From: Aegilops tauschii subsp. strangulata
Taxonomy: Eukaryota > Streptophyta > Magnoliopsida > Poales > Poaceae
Direction of reading: 5' to 3'
NCBI RefSeq assembly: GCF_002575655.3
Contig: NC_053040.3
Location: forward strand, 462,940,780-463,004,779
Length of the DNA: 64,000 nucleotides
This document shows positions 11,958 to 22,354 of this stretch, piece after piece (the stretch's first letter is position 1; each line of letters starts with the position of its first letter). The notes beneath the pieces are model-generated. The model was not told where the DNA came from, made no database searches, and saw only the letters and a program-made list of their open reading frames with translations. Both the position numbers and the translations under genes were made by a program.

Positions 11958-14883
11958 CTAGAACTCCCTGTCTGGGAACAGGAGGGGAGCGACGAGGGAC
12001 CAGATGAACAGACCTGCCGTTGCCCACTGGGTCGCGATCCTGACCCAGACAGACGGCCACCCGACATCGACAAGCTTGCCGCTCTCGCCAACCGAGGTCG
12101 ACCAGCCAGTCAGGAGCATCGCCGAGTACATGCTCGCCAGGGAGAAGATGAGGTGGAAGAACGAGTAGGAGTATGTCACCGGCTTGGGCACGTCCTTGGT
12201 TTCCTCCTCATCAGCCTTGCTGAAGGGGAGCAGGGGCTTGTCGGAACCTACAGGAAACGCCAGCGAATTTAGCAAGTTGCAACACACACACAATACATAA
12301 TTAGTTAATTCAGTGGCCAGAGAACAAAATCCAACCAGCGCGTGGTGAGTCTGGTGCTGAGAGCACAGTTGCAGAAGAGCCAGCACGAACAGCAGAGTAG
12401 ACCACAGAAAGGATGGTGGTACATAATCCCAACGTAAGGCTACCAGTTGACATAGCTTTGGAGTGATTGTGAAGCCCGTTGCACTCATAATCCCTTGGCT
12501 CACTGGAGAGTCCGCTGTAGCACAAGTATGTGCAGTAGAGGCCTATAACTGATGCAGGCAGCAAGCTTCCATTGACCTGCCCAAACCATAAACCCCAAAT
12601 TAATCCTTCTTATATAAAACAAGAAACTATCATAGCACAGTACAATAGACTAATAGCATCGATTGCTTGTATCCTAACTAGAAGCTAAAAGTTCTAAAGG
12701 AAATCGAAGGAGCAGATCTACATAGCAATTACCATAATGCACAAAGACAATCATGTCATTTTCATGGCATAGCAGTGAGCAAAAACATTATGGATCAACC
12801 AAACATGACACTAACAAAAGCTAAGTTGTAGGAGAATCTGAAAATAAGAATACCTTTGGGTGCAGCGCAACAATAGCGAACACAAAAACAAGAATCAGTG
12901 TGGAGACAATGAAGAACATATTGAGTCCGCAGTCCTGTCCCGATGGAGTGAACCAGTGAAAGAGTAGACCAGAGAAAGCGAATGAGCCAATATAACAAAC
13001 AACCGAGACAACCAGCAGTGCCATGTACCTACATTGATGAAGAGTAAGTAAAAATATATTTTGAACAGAACTAAGATGCATTCCTTAAACCAATGGAAAC
13101 TCAGCTAATTGAAGCTGACAAAGACAAGGTACCCACCAGAACTGTTCATCTTTAGCAACCCAGTTCTCATTCCATCCGTGCACGAAGTCCAACAGAAGAA
13201 CAACCTGAACGAGAAGGAACAGTCCAGATCCAAACTTGGAAATCGATTCTGCAGAAATATATAACTACAGTAAGCATCACCTTCAGTAAAATAAACTTTA
13301 ATAATGATGGCAATGCAGTTTCCAGTAAAGCAAATAGCATAATACACTAGTCCAAAACGTATTGACAGTTTCAACTGGCAAGAGTATTTGCCGATGGTTT
13401 ATGAGTTCTATATTGCTTAAAGAAAGAGTACAGAAACGAACGGCTAGATTAAACCATAAGACAGCAAAAGGGTATCAGTTTTTTCACAAATAGTTAAATT
13501 CAAAAATTATTGAATAACTCCTCCGGTACAATCCCAAATCCGACTCAGGTTTTATTAAACAAGCAAATAAGCAAAGATAGACAGCAAGAGTTGATGTCTC
13601 TGATAGCAGGAGCAAATTTTAATCCAAATCTAATCAGCTCACATTTAGTTAAGTCAAGGGAGACAGAAAGTATTAGTAAGAACAGCCTTGCAACACAGAC
13701 TCCATACAACGATAACCACGACTGACAGCGCCAACATTTCTTTACACCTTTATAGAATGTCTAGCCAACAGCTCAATCACATTTTGACTAATATCCGTGT
13801 ATTCACAATTGTTTAGTATTTCTTTATGCCATCATTAACAGGATCCTAGTATACATATCTTGATAACACAGAATCGATGTACCAACATTTGTTTTGCGTA
13901 TTAGTTATTCTACATTACCATCTATTCTTTTGATTCAGTGACCCCCATACATCTGATATTATTGTTTGGTTCAAGCAGTGCCCATACAAACCCTTTCCAT
14001 TCATTTTCTAGTGCATGGTAGAATCAAAAGTGTAAAACAAAACAGTCACCCCCTGAAGAAACCTTTCCAGGAGTTTTGAGGGAAGGGGCAACTAATATCT
14101 CCTATGATTTTATTATTTTTAAGTGTATATGCCTTCTAATTCATCTAGGCCATTAGTGGTTTCATTCAACCAAATGTTATCCATCCTATGATTTTTTATG
14201 TTTTTAAGTGTATGCCTCGTCATTAATTTAGGCGATTAGTAGTTTCATTCAACCAAATGTTATCCATCCAAGTATGTAGTATCTGAACGATTATGTTGAC
14301 CATGTGCGCTAGATATCAGGCGGACTGTACTACAGCCAGCTGCGTGAGCGGAAGGAAAAAGGGTTCTCTCACCGTAGAAGCTGACGACGCCGTTGGGGAC
14401 GAAGAACATGAGGAAGACGATGACGACCCAGCAGAAGATCTTGGCCATCCAGCCGCCGTGGTGGACCTTGTCGCGCGGGTCCTTCTGGTCCTTGATGCCG
14501 GCCATGATGGCGGCGAGGATGGTGAAGAAGAGGAAGTTGCCGAGGCTGACCCTGAGCACGGCGTCCGTCTCGAACCACTCGCGGTCCGGCGTCTTGTGGA
14601 AGTGGTTGATCCCTGCAACAGAGCGTCGTCGGTCAGATCGAGCGAAAACGAATTCGGGGTTAGGTTAGGTTAGGGTAAGGGCGAGGGGGCGGGGCGTACA
14701 TGGGATGGACTGGAGGAGCGGCGCGGCGACCTCGCGGAGCACCCAGGAGGCGAGGAGGGAGAGCGCGAAGAGGCCGCAGTAGGCGATCCGCGCGGAGCGG
14801 CGGCCGATGCTGCCGACGGCGGTGCGGCACGCCTCGCAGGCGCACGCGGCGCAGCAGGACGCCAGGCACGACGCGGCCCACAT
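11958..14883 (-). CDS. SERINC/TMS-family multipass membrane protein
   Basis: Six exons on the minus strand: 14883-14700, 14612-14373, 13248-13137, 13028-12854, 12576-12336, 12247-11958. All introns are GT-AG and every junction preserves phase; product 413 residues, the usual SERINC length. Seen: a Cys-rich N-terminus (MWAASCLASCCAACAC), the conserved IPWINHFH and DREWFETDAVLRVSLGNF segments, about ten hydrophobic spans, ECNGLHNHSK, and the family C-terminus with YSFFHLIFSLASMY and LTGWS. Animal and yeast relatives (SERINC, TMS1) are linked to serine incorporation into phosphatidylserine and sphingolipids and to lipid scrambling; the plant role is inferred from family only. Location is probably endomembrane or plasma membrane. 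The gene looks intact and lies tail to tail with the oxygenase gene. Confidence 0.93.
14101..14268. repeat. 84-bp tandem duplication in intron 2 of the SERINC gene
   Basis: Unit 1 (14101-14184) and unit 2 (14185-14268) both begin CCTATGATTTT and contain TTTCATTCAACCAAATGTTA. They differ at several positions, so the duplication is not recent. It lies within the 1124-base intron 13249-14372, which holds no coding sequence. Confidence 0.8.
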
Positions 14884-15285
14884 GGTGGCGGTGATCCTCT
14901 TCTCCGGCGGCGATCAGTCGGGCCGAACCGAATCGATCGGGGAGGGGGATTCGTGGAGGAGCTCGCGCGATTTGGGGATTCGGTGGGAGAATTTGTGGGG
15001 AACGCGTGTTGGGGAGGGGACGGCAAAGGAGAGGAAAGGAGGAGGTGGATTCGGTCGCGGATTTGTTATTGTTCGGGTGGCCGCCGGGCCGGTGGGGTTG
15101 GGTTGGGTTGGACCGGATAAGGAGACCGGGTCCGGGTCCGATTAATCTTGTCTGGCCAAAGTTTAACGTCGTTGTTATTGTTACCGAGCAAACCATATGC
15201 GACCCAGATAATAATAGCCAAGTTTATTTTGTGCTACCTCAAACTGACTCACGTTTATAATAAAAGGAGCAAAGCATGTAGAAAG
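14884..15285. other. Promoter and 5' UTR region of the SERINC gene
   Basis: GC-rich sequence (14884-15130) upstream of the ATG on the minus strand is probably the 5' UTR and core promoter. I see no clear TATA box. It becomes AT-rich after 15160, where the LINE target site starts. Confidence 0.45.
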
Positions 15286-15303
15286 AAGTTTCACACACGC
15301 CAG

Positions 15304-15312
15304 GCAAGTGAG
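15304..15312. repeat. Left 9-bp target duplication of the MULE
   Basis: GCAAGTGAG, identical to 16339-16347. Nine bases is the target size of Mutator transposases. Confidence 0.92.
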
Positions 15313-16338
15313 GAGTAAATAGCATAAAACTACTACTTTACAGGCTATGGTTCCAAAAAACTACCGATTTTTAATTTTTCTCAGATAACTACCAAATGGG
15401 TGGTCGGCTGTTTCAAAAAACCCAAATCGCTGAGTGCTTATCAACTGATCACGATTATGACAGGTCAGGTCCACACCTAAACAAAGCGTTAGTTTGACTG
15501 TTAGTTTGACCGTTAACTGACATGTGGGGTCCACATGTCAGTGTCTCTTCTTATCTTCCTCTTCTCCTCTCTGCCTCCCTTCTCCTCCACTCTCCCTGCT
15601 CGTCAAGAACAGCACAGAACCGCCATGGCCGCCGACCACACTCCACGCTGCCGTCCTGTGCCACGTCCGGCCGCCGCCCTATGCCACTTCGAGCCCACTC
15701 TGCTGCGGAGCTGGTCGAGCTGCTCCACCCACCTCAAGCCAGCGCGAGGAAGAGGGAAGGGAGAGAGGCCGCGTGGCGAGGAGCTCACTGCGGTTACCGG
15801 CGCGGCTCGCCGGCTAGAGGAGGCGGTGGCCGGCAAGGAGCTTCGCCTGGACCCTCGCCCGCCTGGAGAAGCCCCGCCTTCACGCCCTTCCGCCTGGCCC
15901 GCGACCTGGCATGCGACCTTGCCGAGCCGTCTCCTTCCCTGACCCGCGACCTGGCCGCCGGCGAGAGCTCCACACGATAGCTGATGGCCGGCGAGCATGG
16001 TTGCGGGCGCCCCGCTCGTCTCGATCTGGAGCACAGCCACGGGAAGGACCCGATTGCCTTTTTAATTTTTTTGCAGGGACCTGATTGCTTTTTAAAAATA
16101 TTTACAAGGGTCTGATTGCTTTTTTAAATTTGTGTGAGGCCCACCCCTAACGGTCAAACAAACAGAGCTCTTACGCGCGGGGCCGACCTGTCATAATCAT
16201 GATCAATTGCTAAGCACCCGGCGATTTGGGTTTTTTGAAACAGCCGACCACCCATTTGGTAGTTATATGAGAAAAATTAAAAATCGGTAGTTTTTTGGAA
16301 CCATAGCCTGTAAAGTAGTAGTTTTATGCTATTTACTC
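15313..16338. mobile_element. Non-autonomous Mutator-like element (Pack-MULE candidate), 1026 bp
   Basis: Long terminal inverted repeats run from 15313 to about 15466 and from about 16184 to 16338. They begin GAGTAAATAGCATAAAAC and match along about 150 bases with few differences. A perfect 9-base target duplication (GCAAGTGAG) flanks them. The interior (15520-15990) is strikingly GC-rich and open in three forward frames, giving proline-, alanine- and arginine-rich translations but no recognisable domain. It encodes no transposase. A GC-rich interior between long TIRs is typical of captured gene sequence, but the source gene was not recognised. Confidence 0.92.
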
Positions 16339-16347
16339 GCAAGTGAG
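16339..16347. repeat. Right 9-bp target duplication of the MULE
   Basis: GCAAGTGAG, identical to 15304-15312. Removing the MULE and one copy restores a continuous RNase H reading frame in the LINE. Confidence 0.92.
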
Positions 16348-16816
16348 GGATTTGTAAAACTCAACGTAGATGCCTCTTTTTCTGAGGACAGTGGTTCGGG
16401 GGGTTCAGGTGCAATCTTACGCGATGCTTCTGGATCCTTCATTGCAGCATCATGTAGCGACATTCGGTTCGTTGAGGACGCGGCGACGACGGAAGCCCGA
16501 GGGCTCCGAGACGGCCTCATTCTGGCAAACGACATGGGCTGCAACAAACTGGTGATTGAGGCTGACTGTATGGAAGTGATCCAAGTGATGCAATCTGGAG
16601 GCAACTCGCTTGAACCGGCAGCAGCTATTTATGAGGAGTGCGCTTTTATTTGTCGTAATTTTGTTTCAGTTAGTTTTCAACACTGTCCTAGGGAAGCCAA
16701 TATGGCAGTCCGAGCCTCCGGGTTTTTTGTTAGACATTTTGTCAGAAGATGTAGCCCTTTTTGCTCATGAAATATAAACCGCCATGATGGCATTTCCCTA
16801 AAAAAAAAGTTTCACA

Positions 16817-17115
16817 GAACCTCCATGGGCAGGTGGTCGTTGCGTTATTTTGCACATGGCACCAAATGAACCGACAGTGGAGCATCGCCCTTTTTTAGGG
16901 AGAAATGTCACATATATATGCATGAAAATACGAACATATTGCAGCACACGTGACTTCTCTCAGGAATTGTCCAAAGAGACAGGACATCACGAAGGAGCCA
17001 AAAAAAAACATCTTGCAATAAGGCCTTTTTGAGTCCCTGTAACCATGTTCTCAAAAAGAAAAAGAAAAAGAGTACCTATGCCTTTCTTTTGGTCTATGAG
17101 TCAACCATCAATGTA
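16817..17115. other. Unassigned intergenic sequence
   Basis: AT-rich with short A-runs at 17000-17010 and 17053-17070. I see no gene or element boundary. Confidence 0.5.
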
Positions 17116-17271
17116 CTCCCTCCGTTCCTAAATATAACTATTTCTAGAGATTTCAATACGAACTACATACAGATGTATATAGATATATATTAGAGTGTAG
17201 ATTCATTCATTTTGCTCTGCATGTACTCTATATTTGGAATCTATAAAAGACTTGTATTTAGGAACGGAGGG
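17116..17271. mobile_element. Stowaway-type MITE
   Basis: Starts CTCCCTCCGTTCCTAAATAT after a TA dinucleotide and ends with the complementary TATTTAGGAACGGAGGG. The ends and internal TAGAGTGTAGATTCA are typical of Triticeae Stowaway (Tc1/mariner) MITEs. The right terminus lacks its last bases and TA because a second related copy follows directly. Confidence 0.85.
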
Positions 17272-17390
17272 TCCATTCCTAAATATAAGTTTTTGTAGAG
17301 ATTGCAATATGGACGAATGTATATAGACATATTTTAGAGTGTAGATTCACTCATTTTAGAGTATAGCTATTCCTAAATATCTTTCCCTTA
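17272..17390. mobile_element. Second, degenerate Stowaway-like copy
   Basis: TCCATTCCTAAATATAAGTTTTTGTAGAGATT and TAGAGTGTAGATTCACTCATTTTAGA repeat the left and middle parts of the preceding MITE. No intact termini are present. It looks like an insertion of one copy beside another, followed by loss of the shared end. Confidence 0.55.
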
Positions 17391-17639
17391 TGCTTCAACG
17401 GTTTTATGATTGGTGTCTAAATATTCCAACTTGCATGATTTTAAATCTTGGCTCGCTCTCATCCTTTGCACCATCGGCGCAATGGGTTATCTAGTGAATG
17501 TTGTCTACCTTTGTTGAATCGTCCTTTTGCTGTCGTGACCCGTGGACGGATAGCTCTCTTGTCTGTCTTGCATACGTTGGTTCCCGTTGGGTGGGTGTGG
17601 AGGTGCTTTGCCTACCTGGCTTGTTGTTGTCGTTACCCC

Positions 17640-18640
17640 CGACAGATGGCTTGTTTAGAGCGTCAACCCTGATTTTGGACTCTGCGGCCCGGCCGGTTTT
17701 CTTATTCGGCGTGCGTGTGTGTCAGACGTGTTGTATGATTGAAAGTTTTGTTCGATGGATTTGGCATGGCCTCCTCCCCTATGCTCAGTGATCTTACTCG
17801 ACCCACTAAGTGAATCGTTTGGTCAGCTCCCTTGGCTTTCTTCCCTCACATGATTCGGGTGGGAGTGGGCAGCTCTGACGTCGTTTGACGTGGAGTGTGT
17901 GGTCGGTCTTCGTTACCAACCCTCCTGCTCCGTTGCCCTGGCCGTTCCTCTTTTCAGTTGTATGTATGTTTGGCGATGCCTTATGGAGCGGTATGCTCGA
18001 CGGCCACCGACAACACATCCGAGATCGTTTTGATGCCGTTTGTTTTCTTACTATCGATGTTGTAAGTAAGTATGAAACGTTACATTTAAGCTCATGGTTA
18101 TTTTCACGGTTGCAAAATGAAAGAAGGCATGCCAAACGAGGTTGCCCATACATTTGTATTCAATTCGGTTGGGCGTGCTCGTTTCGCCATCTTCAAAGAC
18201 CCGAGAGGACAGTTACAGTTTCGACATACACCGGCCCGCACACGCTAAGGCAGGTGGTTATGTGATGCTCATGAACAAACTACCGCAACAATGTCTTTTG
18301 CAGATGGATTTTAGCGAACATGGTCAATAAAGTATTCGGGTCTTATGGTTTGCCCGTATGTTGTTTTAGAGTGTCTTCCCGGCTTTTGGAGTATGCGGCC
18401 TCACACGTGTTGTATGATCGTGTTTTCCCTTTGAATTGGCTGAACGTTTCGCTCGGTGGCTTTGGCACAATCTCCTGCTTGTTCTTGCTAATCTCACTCT
18501 CCCCCAGTCAGTGAATCGTTTGGTAGGCTCCCTTGGTTTTCTTCTGCTCACGTGATTCCGGGTGGGGGCGGGCGGTTCCGACGTCATTTGATCGTGGAGT
18601 GTGTGATCGGTCTTCGCTACCAACCCGCCTGCTCCATGAC
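17640..18640. repeat. Diverged direct duplication (~300 bp units, ~690 bp apart)
   Basis: Unit 1 (about 17640-17945) and unit 2 (about 18330-18640) share GTGAATCGTTTGGT, then GCTCCCTTGG, then a GAGTGTGTG-TCGGTCTTCG phrase, in the same order and orientation. Sequence further upstream (TGTTGTATGAT ... TTGGC) also matches. The spacer 17946-18329 is unique within the window. ORFs here (97-126 codons) match nothing I recognise and are not conserved between the units. Confidence 0.7.
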
Positions 18641-19715
18641 TGCTACACGTGCCACCCATAGCTTGCTTAACTTCCGGTTGTAGTTGGTCTTTGCGCTGTT
18701 GCAGACAGCCAGGGAAAAAATCCATCACAAACAGAGTCTCATGTCACCAAAAGTAAACCGCCAAAAAAAACTATGGGCAATTATCGTCGTCAAAGCAAAT
18801 CAAAATGCAGTATGAGCATAATCATTTGCAAACAGTTGGGGAGAAAAATCCTTCAAATATTTCCTTAACCTCCGGCCTGCAGTTGGTATCTACGCCAATT
18901 GACGCAATGGGTCATCTAGTATTGTTCAAAGCACAAGGTTATCCCATATGAGAAAGTTTTATCTGCTCTAGAAGGCAAAGCAACAATGGTGGATTTAGCG
19001 TGGTGCTACCATTGGAGATGCAACACACACATTTAATTGCATCGCATAGTATGACATGGCAATGAACAATTATTGGTCCATTTATTTATCGTACTTGAAG
19101 TTTAAAATATGGTACAAAGAAATTTTCCGGCAATGCCTCATAGGCTCCTTTGAGAAGAAAAAGGAGAAGAATTTCTCATGAGCTAACTAATATTCATGCT
19201 AATAATGGTTCTTGAATTGGCACCAAAGCAGAATTCTGAATATAACTACAGGACAAAATTGCTCCTATGAAAGATGAAAATTCGAATACATCAACCAAGA
19301 GCATGAGCTTTAACTCCCTGCTTGCTATTGTAGAGCGAGAAAAATAGATAAAGCTACAAGCATATGAATTTAAGAAGTTTTATTCTAGAAAGTAGGAGCT
19401 CTAGCATTTCGTTCATTGAACATGCATAGAAATTTTGTAAGAGTAGCTCATTAGGCCAAAAAGGGGTTGGCAACCGAGTTGTTAGCAGGGATGCAATCCA
19501 GCTATAAACAAGGAAAAATATGTTCCGTTTTCTATAGAGATTTTCTTCTTCTAATTACTCTCTTTTATGTTTTAAAATTAAAATACACAATGAATAATAA
19601 AATACATAAATGGTCATGCATTCTGTGGTCCCTCCTCTTTTTATCCGGGCTTGGGACCGGCTATGCATAGCATAGGCAGAGTTACCCACCCACCCTCCGA
19701 ACACATTATCACATG
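18641..19715. other. Unassigned intergenic sequence
   Basis: AT-rich with no sustained ORF, no recognised element ends and no obvious repeats. Confidence 0.5.
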
Positions 19716-20640
19716 AGTAAGACAACCCTTGGTTTTGATGGAGAGCAAATTTTGCTGTCCACCACTACCAAGAATTGCCTCGCCCTTTGAGTAGCCTTAA
19801 GCAAGAAAGGATCTCCTTAATTTTAAGGTCGAGCCAAGTAACTATATCAAGGCTCATCTTGCCCCTTGCATAGGCTTACTTTTTGCACCAAATAAGCAAG
19901 ACAAATCTTGGTTTTGATGGATAGCAAAATTTGATGTCCATCACTAGCAAGAATTGCCTTGCCGTTTGAGTAGCCTCAAGGGTTCCTTGATTTTGAGGGA
20001 GCCAAATGACTCTCGTATTGTTCTTTGCATAGAATTATTTATGCGTCGGATGAGCAAGGCAATCCTTGGTTTTGATGAAGAGCAAAATTTGCTTTCCACC
20101 ACTAGCAAGAATTGCCTTGCCCTTGAGTAACCTTAAGAGAGTAAGGATTTCCTTGATTTTGATGAAAAACCAAATGGCTCTTCTACACTAGCAAGGATCA
20201 CCTTAACATTTGCTTAGCTTTACATTTGTATAACTGAGCAAAGATTGTCTTGAATCTTTAGGAGCAAAATATGCTCTTCTACCTTTGTGCCAAGTGAGCA
20301 AGGCAATCATTGTTTTTGACGAAGAGAAATTTTTGCTCTCTGTCACTAGCAATGATTGCCTTGCCCCTTGAGTATCTTAAGTGAGCAAGGGTTTCTTTCA
20401 TTATAATAAAAGTGAGCAAAATTGCCTCGCTTTTGTGGAGGGTTAATCCTCAACGGCGAGGATCATGCCACCCCATACTTAGCAAAACGAGAAAGAGTTC
20501 CCTTGCTTTTGTGGAGAGCCAATCCTCCACGAGCAAGGGTTTCCATTTGTCTGCGCAATGAGCACAATATTGTTTACGCATTCATGGAGAATCAACCCTT
20601 CATGAGCAAGATTCTCATCCCACTTGCCTGGTATGCACCT
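19716..20640. repeat. Diverged tandem array of stem-loop units
   Basis: Related units start near 19716, 19889, 20053 and 20300, with a shortened one at 20239 and further degenerate phrases at 20413-20640. A typical unit has a left arm GCAAGGCAATCCTTG, a loop of about 40 bases containing a near-palindrome (AGCAAAATTTGCT), and a right arm CAAGAATTGCCTTGC. The arms pair at 14 of 15 positions in the 20053 unit and at all 15 in the 20300 unit. The later units carry shorter hairpins built on GTGGAGAGCC...CCTCCAC and related words. There is no coding capacity. Confidence 0.75.
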
Positions 20641-20761
20641 GACTTTTGGGAGGAAATGCACGATTGTAATGCAACATTGCTTGAAGCATGGAGCAAACCA
20701 TTGCATTTTGCAACATGTACGCCAATATCTATTATCATGAGAAGAATTAACAACATATTCC

Positions 20762-21455
20762 ATAAATAAAGAAAAGTTCAATGAGGTTCATGCAATATGA
20801 ACTATTGTATGTAAACCCAACCACATTATCATGACTCAGCCTAATCGAGACACTTACTTGTGGTAGGAAAATGATGCAATAGTGGAGATAATAAACAGGG
20901 AGAATGTTTTTTGTGGTCAAAGTTTTTATTTATTATCACCAACATCAAAGAAAATTGCTATTTCAGAAAGCATGTGTAGAAATATTTGGAAACAATGTTT
21001 CAATGGAAATGAAATTCCATAAATGGTTAGCTGTCGGTACAAACTTATGGATTCGAGGATGTACAATAAGTAAAAAATATGACACTCTGAGCTAATGGAA
21101 TTGACATCATATTTTGTAAATTAATAAAGGCTCAATGAGTTTCAAGTAATAATTATAAATTATGTAAACCCAGCCTCATTATCATGAATCAACTTAATCC
21201 CGGCACTTATTTGTAGTGGGAAAATGACCCAATAGTGGAGATAATAGATAAGTACTAGCATAATTTGTGTTATCAAACTTGTATTTATTATCATCGACAG
21301 TAAACAAAGTTACTATTTCAGAAAGCATGTCTAGAAATACTTCTAAACGAGATTCCAATGAGAATGAAAAGATATTCATAAATGGGTTGCGCAAGTATAC
21401 ATTAAACTTATGGGCACAATAAGAAAAAAATTATTGACTTGCTGAGCTCACATAT
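20762..21455. repeat. Tandem duplication, ~353-bp period
   Basis: Unit 1 (about 20762-21116) and unit 2 (about 21117-21455) share, in order, GTAAACCCA at 20811 and 21164, CATTATCATGA, CAATAGTGGAGATAATA, TTTATTATCA, ACTATTTCAGAAAGCATGT (one base different in unit 1) and ATAAATGG. Similarity extends along the whole unit with numerous substitutions. No ORF is conserved between the units. Confidence 0.8.
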
Positions 21456-22354
21456 TCCCATCTTGCTGAGTTCATCAGTTGCTTACCACGGCGAAATGTC
21501 TGCGAAGAGGGACAGGACCGAAGCTCGAGCGCGCGCGGAGCGCAACGCCGGCATCCGGACCCAGCATCCCAACACCCCCCCTCGGCCAATCCAGGAGGAG
21601 TGAGGGCGAGGTGGGAGGAGACATGAAAGCCAGAGCCCGGAGGAGAGCATGCAGTAGGGGACGATGAAGCGGGGGGGCTGGACGGCGAGGGCCAGCCCGC
21701 CGATCAGGAGCACCGCCGTCGGCCGGTTGATGCGGCGGACCAGAGGTGGGTGGGTGAGATGCTTCTTCCTCCCTCTCAAGTGCTAACCAACTACTGTATC
21801 TTCAACAAGAAGTGCTAACCAACAGAGTTATTATTAGCTCAATTAATTTGGTGACAATCAAGTAGCTCATGCTTAGGATGCGTTCTGTCCTTTGCTATGC
21901 CGGCGTGTTAATATATTCAGGAGAGGAGCAAAAAATCAAGCCACTAGAAGCTCATATCTTGGTGAAAGTTTCGCTTTCATTGATTTCTGGATGTTTCTTT
22001 TTTTTAGCTGCATTTCTGGATGTTTCGAGTGAATTGATATTTTGCACCCCTAAGCGAAGCAGACAAGCATCACCTTGGAAGCTACTCATCAACTGTTAGT
22101 CAACATAATATTACATGGACCAGTAAAAACTCCATAAGCAGCAGAATATACCAAGCAAAACATCCATCCATCAGATATGCATATGACAAGACCATTTGTG
22201 CCATATCTGGAGTAGTTCAGATATAACTATAACAGGAATGGTTCTACCTCTAGGGCTCATACGAAAACCCCTCTAAATTGGATATCACATCCAGCCAACT
22301 ACAACAGAGCTCCAATCAAACACCCACCGACTGCGCACACACAGACGTCGCATA
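21456..22354. other. GC-rich fragment and 3' flank of the CCCH gene
   Basis: A GC-rich patch at 21480-21780 stands out from the AT-rich surroundings. On the minus strand it reads RRINRPTAVLLIGGLALAVQ as part of a 98-codon ORF without a recognised domain. It may be a captured or broken exon. The rest to 22354 holds the probable 3' UTR of the CCCH gene and nothing else recognised. Confidence 0.4.

Larger units (their letters stand above)
15286..16816 (+). mobile_element. 5'-truncated LINE fragment with RNase H-like domain, interrupted by a MULE
   Basis: The duplicated target AAGTTTCACA is at 15286-15295 and 16807-16816. Between them is LINE sequence (15296-15312 and 16348-16806) ending in a short A-run. 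The reading frame FVKLNVDASF ... VIEADCMEVIQ ... REAN (from about 16353 to 16767) is the RNase H-like domain (RVT_3) found at the 3' end of plant non-LTR reverse transcriptases, with Asp in VDAS, Glu in TEARGL and Asp in EADC. The rest of the LINE is absent, as expected for 5' truncation during target-primed insertion. A Mutator-like element sits inside it. Confidence 0.8.

Noticed and set aside
15522..15980. 152-codon ORF in the MULE as a host gene
   Set aside because: Three overlapping frames are open and none has a recognisable domain; GC richness explains them.
19716..20640. CRISPR-like array
   Set aside because: Plant nuclear DNA; repeats and spacers are both diverged, units are over 160 bases and there are no cas genes.
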